Below, piece after piece: positions 60,890 through 64,000 of a stretch of 64,000 bases of DNA. A program made the translations under genes and the position numbers. Each line of letters starts with the position of its first letter. Position 1 is the stretch's first letter. Source of the stretch: Wenzhouxiangella sp042310355 (GTDB lineage Bacteria; Pseudomonadota; Gammaproteobacteria; Xanthomonadales; Wenzhouxiangellaceae). Location of the stretch: positions 558,001 through 622,000 of the forward strand of contig NZ_JBHJMR010000001.1 in NCBI RefSeq assembly GCF_042310355.1, read 5' to 3'. A model generated the notes under the pieces. It did not search any database and was not told the DNA's origin. It worked only from the letters and a program-made list of their open reading frames with translations.

Positions 60890-63887
60890 TATTGCCGGCT
60901 GTGACCGCTCCCTCGACCAGTGGACGCTGCGGCACTTCACCACCGCCGACGGACTGCCGCTGGATACGGTCTACGCCCTGGCCGCCGATCGCGACGGGTT
61001 TGTATGGGTCGGGACAGAGGACGGGCTGAGTCGCTTTGACGGCCACGAGTTCGAGCGTGTCGATCTGCAACCCATTGTCGGCGGTGCACCGCCGTTCATC
61101 CGAACATTGCTCGTGGGCGAGTCGAACACCTTGTTTGCCGGGGTCTCTTCTTCCGGGGTCGTCACGGTCGACACCCGGACCGGGCGGGCGCGATCCATGG
61201 TCCTGCCGTTGCGCAGCAGCATCGAGGCGCTGCACGAAGACAACGGCCGGCTGTTGATCGGGGCCCGCGGGGAAACCCTGCTGCGGCTCGATCCCGATGA
61301 CGGCGAGATCGCCGTTCCGGGCGCGTCGGAGCGATCCATTCGGGCGATTGCCCGGCGGTCCGGTGGTGGTTTCTGGGTCGGCTATGACGGCGGTGGCGTG
61401 GAGCTGCTCGAAGGAGACAGCCTGCGTTCCGCGCCGTTCAAGGAGGCGCCCAATCCGTTCATTTCCGCGCTCGCCGAAGATCTCGACGGACGGCTGTGGG
61501 TCGGAACGCGCGAGGGTCTTTTCAGCTGGGACGGATCAGCGCTCGAGCATCACGGCGAGTCGGCCGGGCTGGTTGATCGGATGCATGTCGTTTCCCTCCA
61601 CGTCGATGCCAACGGGCATGTGTGGGTCGGAACCGGCGGGGAGGGTATTGCCCGCCTGTGTCGCGGGCGGGAGCGCTTCGAGCGCTTCGGCCTGGAAGGT
61701 GAGCTGGGTCGGAGCCATATCAATGACTTTCTGGAGGACCGCGACGGCAGCCTGTGGATTGCATCCGGCGGGGGCGGGCTCTACCAGCTGCTGCGGGGCG
61801 CGGCCATGCCGCTGGGACGAGAACAGGGAATGCCGCCGTATCCGGTGTTGCCCATCGTCCAGGGTGGCAACGACGCCATGTGGCTGGGCACCTTCGGCGG
61901 CGGTGTTGTCCGACTCGACGAGCAGGGCATGCGCGTGTTCAGCGAAGGTAGTGCGTCGCTCGAGGGGGATCACGTGCTTTCCCTGGCGCCGGATGGCGAG
62001 GGCGTCTGGGTCGGGACGCGTACCGGGCTGAACCGGATCGAGGGCGATCGCGTCACGCAGCCCTTCGAGACCTCCCTGGCCACGTTGTCTGCCTTGCTGG
62101 CCGAGAACGATCGGCTGTGGATCGGCTCCGTGGACGGGCTCTTCATGGCGCATCAGGGGCGGCTCGAGCCGGTGCCGATGCCGCAGGGGGAGGCGCCGGG
62201 GCATATCCTGATGCTGCGTCGCGACAGCAGCGGCCGCCTGTGGGTCGGCTCGGACAGCCACGGCCTGCATTATCTCGACCCGGGCAGCGGCCGGCTCGAG
62301 CCCGCGCCTTTCGTCGAGCGCCTGCCGAGTCGGGCGGTCTACGACCTGGAAGAGTTTCCGGAAGGCGTGCTGTGGTTTGCCACCAGCCGGGGTCTCGTGC
62401 GGGTTGTCGGCGACGAGATCTCGGTTGTCGACTCGCGTCACGGCCTGGTCGAGAATATCGCTTTTTCCATTCGTCGCGATGGGCACGGGAACGTCTGGAC
62501 CAGCGGCAACCGCGGCGTCTTCCGCATGCCGCAGGCGCAGCTCGAGGCCGTCGCTGACGGGCGGCGGGCCAGGCTCGAGGTGATGCACTTCGATCAATCC
62601 GACGGCATGCCGCGCAGCGAGACCAACGGCGGTTTCCAGTACGCCGTCTGGCGGGATCGTTCCGGTCGCCTCTGGTATCCGACGTCCGAGGGCGCAGCCA
62701 TCTTCGATCCCGAAGCGCTGGCCGGGCAAGGAGCCTCGCCGACGGCCTACCTGGCAAGGGCCAGAAATGAGCTCGGTCGCGTCGATCTGGGCGATCTGCT
62801 GCAATTGCCGCCGGGTAGCGACTGGTTGCGGTTGCATTACACCGCGCCCGCCTTCCTCTACCCCGACGACATCGAGTTCCGCTACCGCCTGGGCGGTTAC
62901 GACGAGGGCTGGTTCGTGACGCCCGAGCGCAGCGCGCTCTATCGGCAGCTTCCGCCGGGCGAATATCGCTTCGAGGTGCAGGCGCGTCTTCCGACCCAGG
63001 GCTGGTCGACGGCTGCGCGGCAGGAAGTCGAGGTCGGACGGTTCTGGTACGAGTACGCGTGGGTGCGGATTCTTGTCGGCGTAATCGCCGCCGCCTTGCT
63101 GCTGGCCCTCGCATACTGGATGATCGTCCGGCGCCAGCGCCGGCAGGCGCGCGAGGCGCAGGCGCAGAAGCTGGAGGCCATCGGCCTGCTGGCCGGCGGC
63201 GTTGCGCATGATTTCAACAATGTGCTCACCGTGATCATGAACGGCATCGAGCTCATGCGCATGAAGCTGCCGATCGACTCGACGGCGCACGAGGATGCCG
63301 ATCGAATGATGACGGCTTCCGAGCGCGCGGCCGGCCTGACGCGCCAGCTGTTGACCTTTGCCCGACGCCAGCAGGCCGAGCCGGACTGGCTCGATCTCGG
63401 CCGGGAGCTGGAAAGCGCACGGGAGTTTCTCGCGCCGGTCATTCCCAGCCGGATCCAGCTTTGCCTGGAAACCGAGTCGCGACTGGGCTATTGCCTGATC
63501 GATAGCGTTCAGTTCCAGCAGGTGCTGATGAACCTGATCATCAATGCACGCGACGCCATGGGGGGCAGTGGTCGTATCCGGGTGCGGGCCCGGACTGCGG
63601 ACGCGCAAACGCTGCGTCGGGCGGGGCTGCCGGCAAGCCGGCATCATGTCTGCATCGAGGTTTCCGACACGGGCCCCGGAGTGCAGGCGGGCGATGAACG
63701 CCGCGTCTTCGAACCGTTCTTCACCACCAAGGCGGGCGCACTCGGCACCGGCCTCGGGCTGGCGGTCGTGCACGGCATCGTCGATCAGGCCGGAGGCTGG
63801 ATCGGCGTGCGGTCCACACCGGGGCAGGGTGCGACCTTCACCGTGGTCCTGCCGGTGGTCTTCGAACTCGCCGACCCGGATCACTGA
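60774..63887 (+). CDS. Propeller-type sensor histidine kinase
   Basis: A 1037-residue membrane sensor. A signal or anchor segment (RHRAAVLMLTAALSTGALA) is followed by ~13 two-component-regulator propeller repeats (WVGTEDGLSRF, WVGTREGLFSW, WVGTGGEGIARL and others, about residues 50-620). A Y_Y_Y domain (about 680-760, FRYRLGGYDEGWF) and a membrane helix (WVRILVGVIAAALLLALAYWMIV) come next. The kinase part has His812 in GVAHDFNNVLTVI, NLIINARDAMGG, DTGPGVQ and GTGLGLAVVHGIVDQAGGW. It has no receiver or DNA-binding domain, so a separate regulator is needed. It lies just after the sortase genes. Confidence 0.88.
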   Translation: MSAASSRSPFLSCFPFAGVRHRAAVLMLTAALSTGALADIAGCDRSLDQWTLRHFTTADGLPLDTVYALAADRDGFVWVGTEDGLSRFDGHEFERVDLQPIVGGAPPFIRTLLVGESNTLFAGVSSSGVVTVDTRTGRARSMVLPLRSSIEALHEDNGRLLIGARGETLLRLDPDDGEIAVPGASERSIRAIARRSGGGFWVGYDGGGVELLEGDSLRSAPFKEAPNPFISALAEDLDGRLWVGTREGLFSWDGSALEHHGESAGLVDRMHVVSLHVDANGHVWVGTGGEGIARLCRGRERFERFGLEGELGRSHINDFLEDRDGSLWIASGGGGLYQLLRGAAMPLGREQGMPPYPVLPIVQGGNDAMWLGTFGGGVVRLDEQGMRVFSEGSASLEGDHVLSLAPDGEGVWVGTRTGLNRIEGDRVTQPFETSLATLSALLAENDRLWIGSVDGLFMAHQGRLEPVPMPQGEAPGHILMLRRDSSGRLWVGSDSHGLHYLDPGSGRLEPAPFVERLPSRAVYDLEEFPEGVLWFATSRGLVRVVGDEISVVDSRHGLVENIAFSIRRDGHGNVWTSGNRGVFRMPQAQLEAVADGRRARLEVMHFDQSDGMPRSETNGGFQYAVWRDRSGRLWYPTSEGAAIFDPEALAGQGASPTAYLARARNELGRVDLGDLLQLPPGSDWLRLHYTAPAFLYPDDIEFRYRLGGYDEGWFVTPERSALYRQLPPGEYRFEVQARLPTQGWSTAARQEVEVGRFWYEYAWVRILVGVIAAALLLALAYWMIVRRQRRQAREAQAQKLEAIGLLAGGVAHDFNNVLTVIMNGIELMRMKLPIDSTAHEDADRMMTASERAAGLTRQLLTFARRQQAEPDWLDLGRELESAREFLAPVIPSRIQLCLETESRLGYCLIDSVQFQQVLMNLIINARDAMGGSGRIRVRARTADAQTLRRAGLPASRHHVCIEVSDTGPGVQAGDERRVFEPFFTTKAGALGTGLGLAVVHGIVDQAGGWIGVRSTPGQGATFTVVLPVVFELADPDH

Positions 63888-63984
63888 ATGCAATCTACAT
63901 TGCCGCTGGGTTGATACCATGCAAACCCGATCCCGGGATGGGATAATGACGCAATGAAACTTTCAGCGACAGGAGCCTGATCTC

Positions 63985-64000
63985 GTGACCGAGGCCGGAC
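63985..64000 (+). CDS. Possible start of a gene at the right edge
   Basis: A GTG at 63985 is preceded by AGGAG (63971-63975) at a good distance. Only five codons (VTEAG) are inside the window, so nothing can be said about the product. Confidence 0.3.

Noticed and set aside
61536..63920. 794-codon frame antisense to the propeller sensor kinase
   Set aside because: The sense frame has complete kinase motifs; the antisense has none.

Overview
The window is chromosomal DNA of a GC-rich gammaproteobacterium, densely packed and with no plasmid, phage or transposase genes. Gene content (N-methylation route to glycine betaine, NhaC-type Na+/H+ antiporter, MSHA pilus, the 'marine' dedicated sortase quartet, S-methylthioinosine phosphorylase, FFLEELY-motif protein) suggests a moderately salt-adapted aquatic member of the Xanthomonadales/Chromatiales border, for example a Wenzhouxiangella-like lineage. 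That placement is inference; no 16S rRNA is present.

Region 1 (1-9.1 kb): 3' end of rlmD, nagZ, an MscS-type channel, two purine-salvage genes (hpt-like, MTIP), an unrecognised protein with a degenerate receiver, and dnaE. A long imperfect inverted repeat lies in the convergent gap before dnaE, and a heptamer-built inverted repeat lies just upstream of dnaE.

Region 2 (9.2-23.4 kb): nhaC-type antiporter, DUF349 protein, TraB-family protein. Then comes a four-gene set: C39-like peptidase, RLAN/RimK ATP-grasp ligase, GCS2-type ligase and N-formylglutamate amidohydrolase. It looks like a small-peptide or amino-acid-tag biosynthesis system of unknown product. A patatin and a peroxiredoxin follow, divergent from one palindromic -10 element, then a FFLEELY protein, an FHA protein and a receiver/degenerate-GGDEF protein.

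Region 3 (23.5-42.2 kb, minus strand): a complete MSHA-type type IV pilus locus, transcribed I, I2, J, K, L, M, N, E, G, prepilin, diguanylate cyclase, membrane protein, then A, C/D/O prepilins, P, Q. Genes I to the membrane protein are nearly all joined by stop/start overlaps. A diguanylate cyclase sits inside this chain, and the assembly ATPase MshE carries the c-di-GMP-binding MshEN motifs. mshA has its own near-consensus sigma-54 promoter and a terminator.

Region 4 (42.2-47.3 kb): a regulatory intergenic region with palindromes and a CRP-like site, the glycine betaine methyltransferase pair, a tRNA-Ser cluster (one 5' remnant, one copy interrupted in the T-loop, intact tRNA-Ser(GGA) and tRNA-Ser(UGA)), a secreted NodB-like deacetylase fusion, and the SRP RNA gene.

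Region 5 (47.3-55.3 kb): dnaX-ybaB-recR, a ComEA-like protein, a small hypothetical gene, a pair of perfect inverted DnaA boxes in an AT-rich gap, sbcB, msrA, a histidine phosphatase, an SDR and a lytic transglycosylase.

Region 6 (55.3-64 kb): the dedicated sortase system (histidine kinase and response regulator on minus; VIT/vWA target and class GN sortase on plus), followed by a large propeller-type sensor histidine kinase. The first codons of another gene may begin at the right edge.
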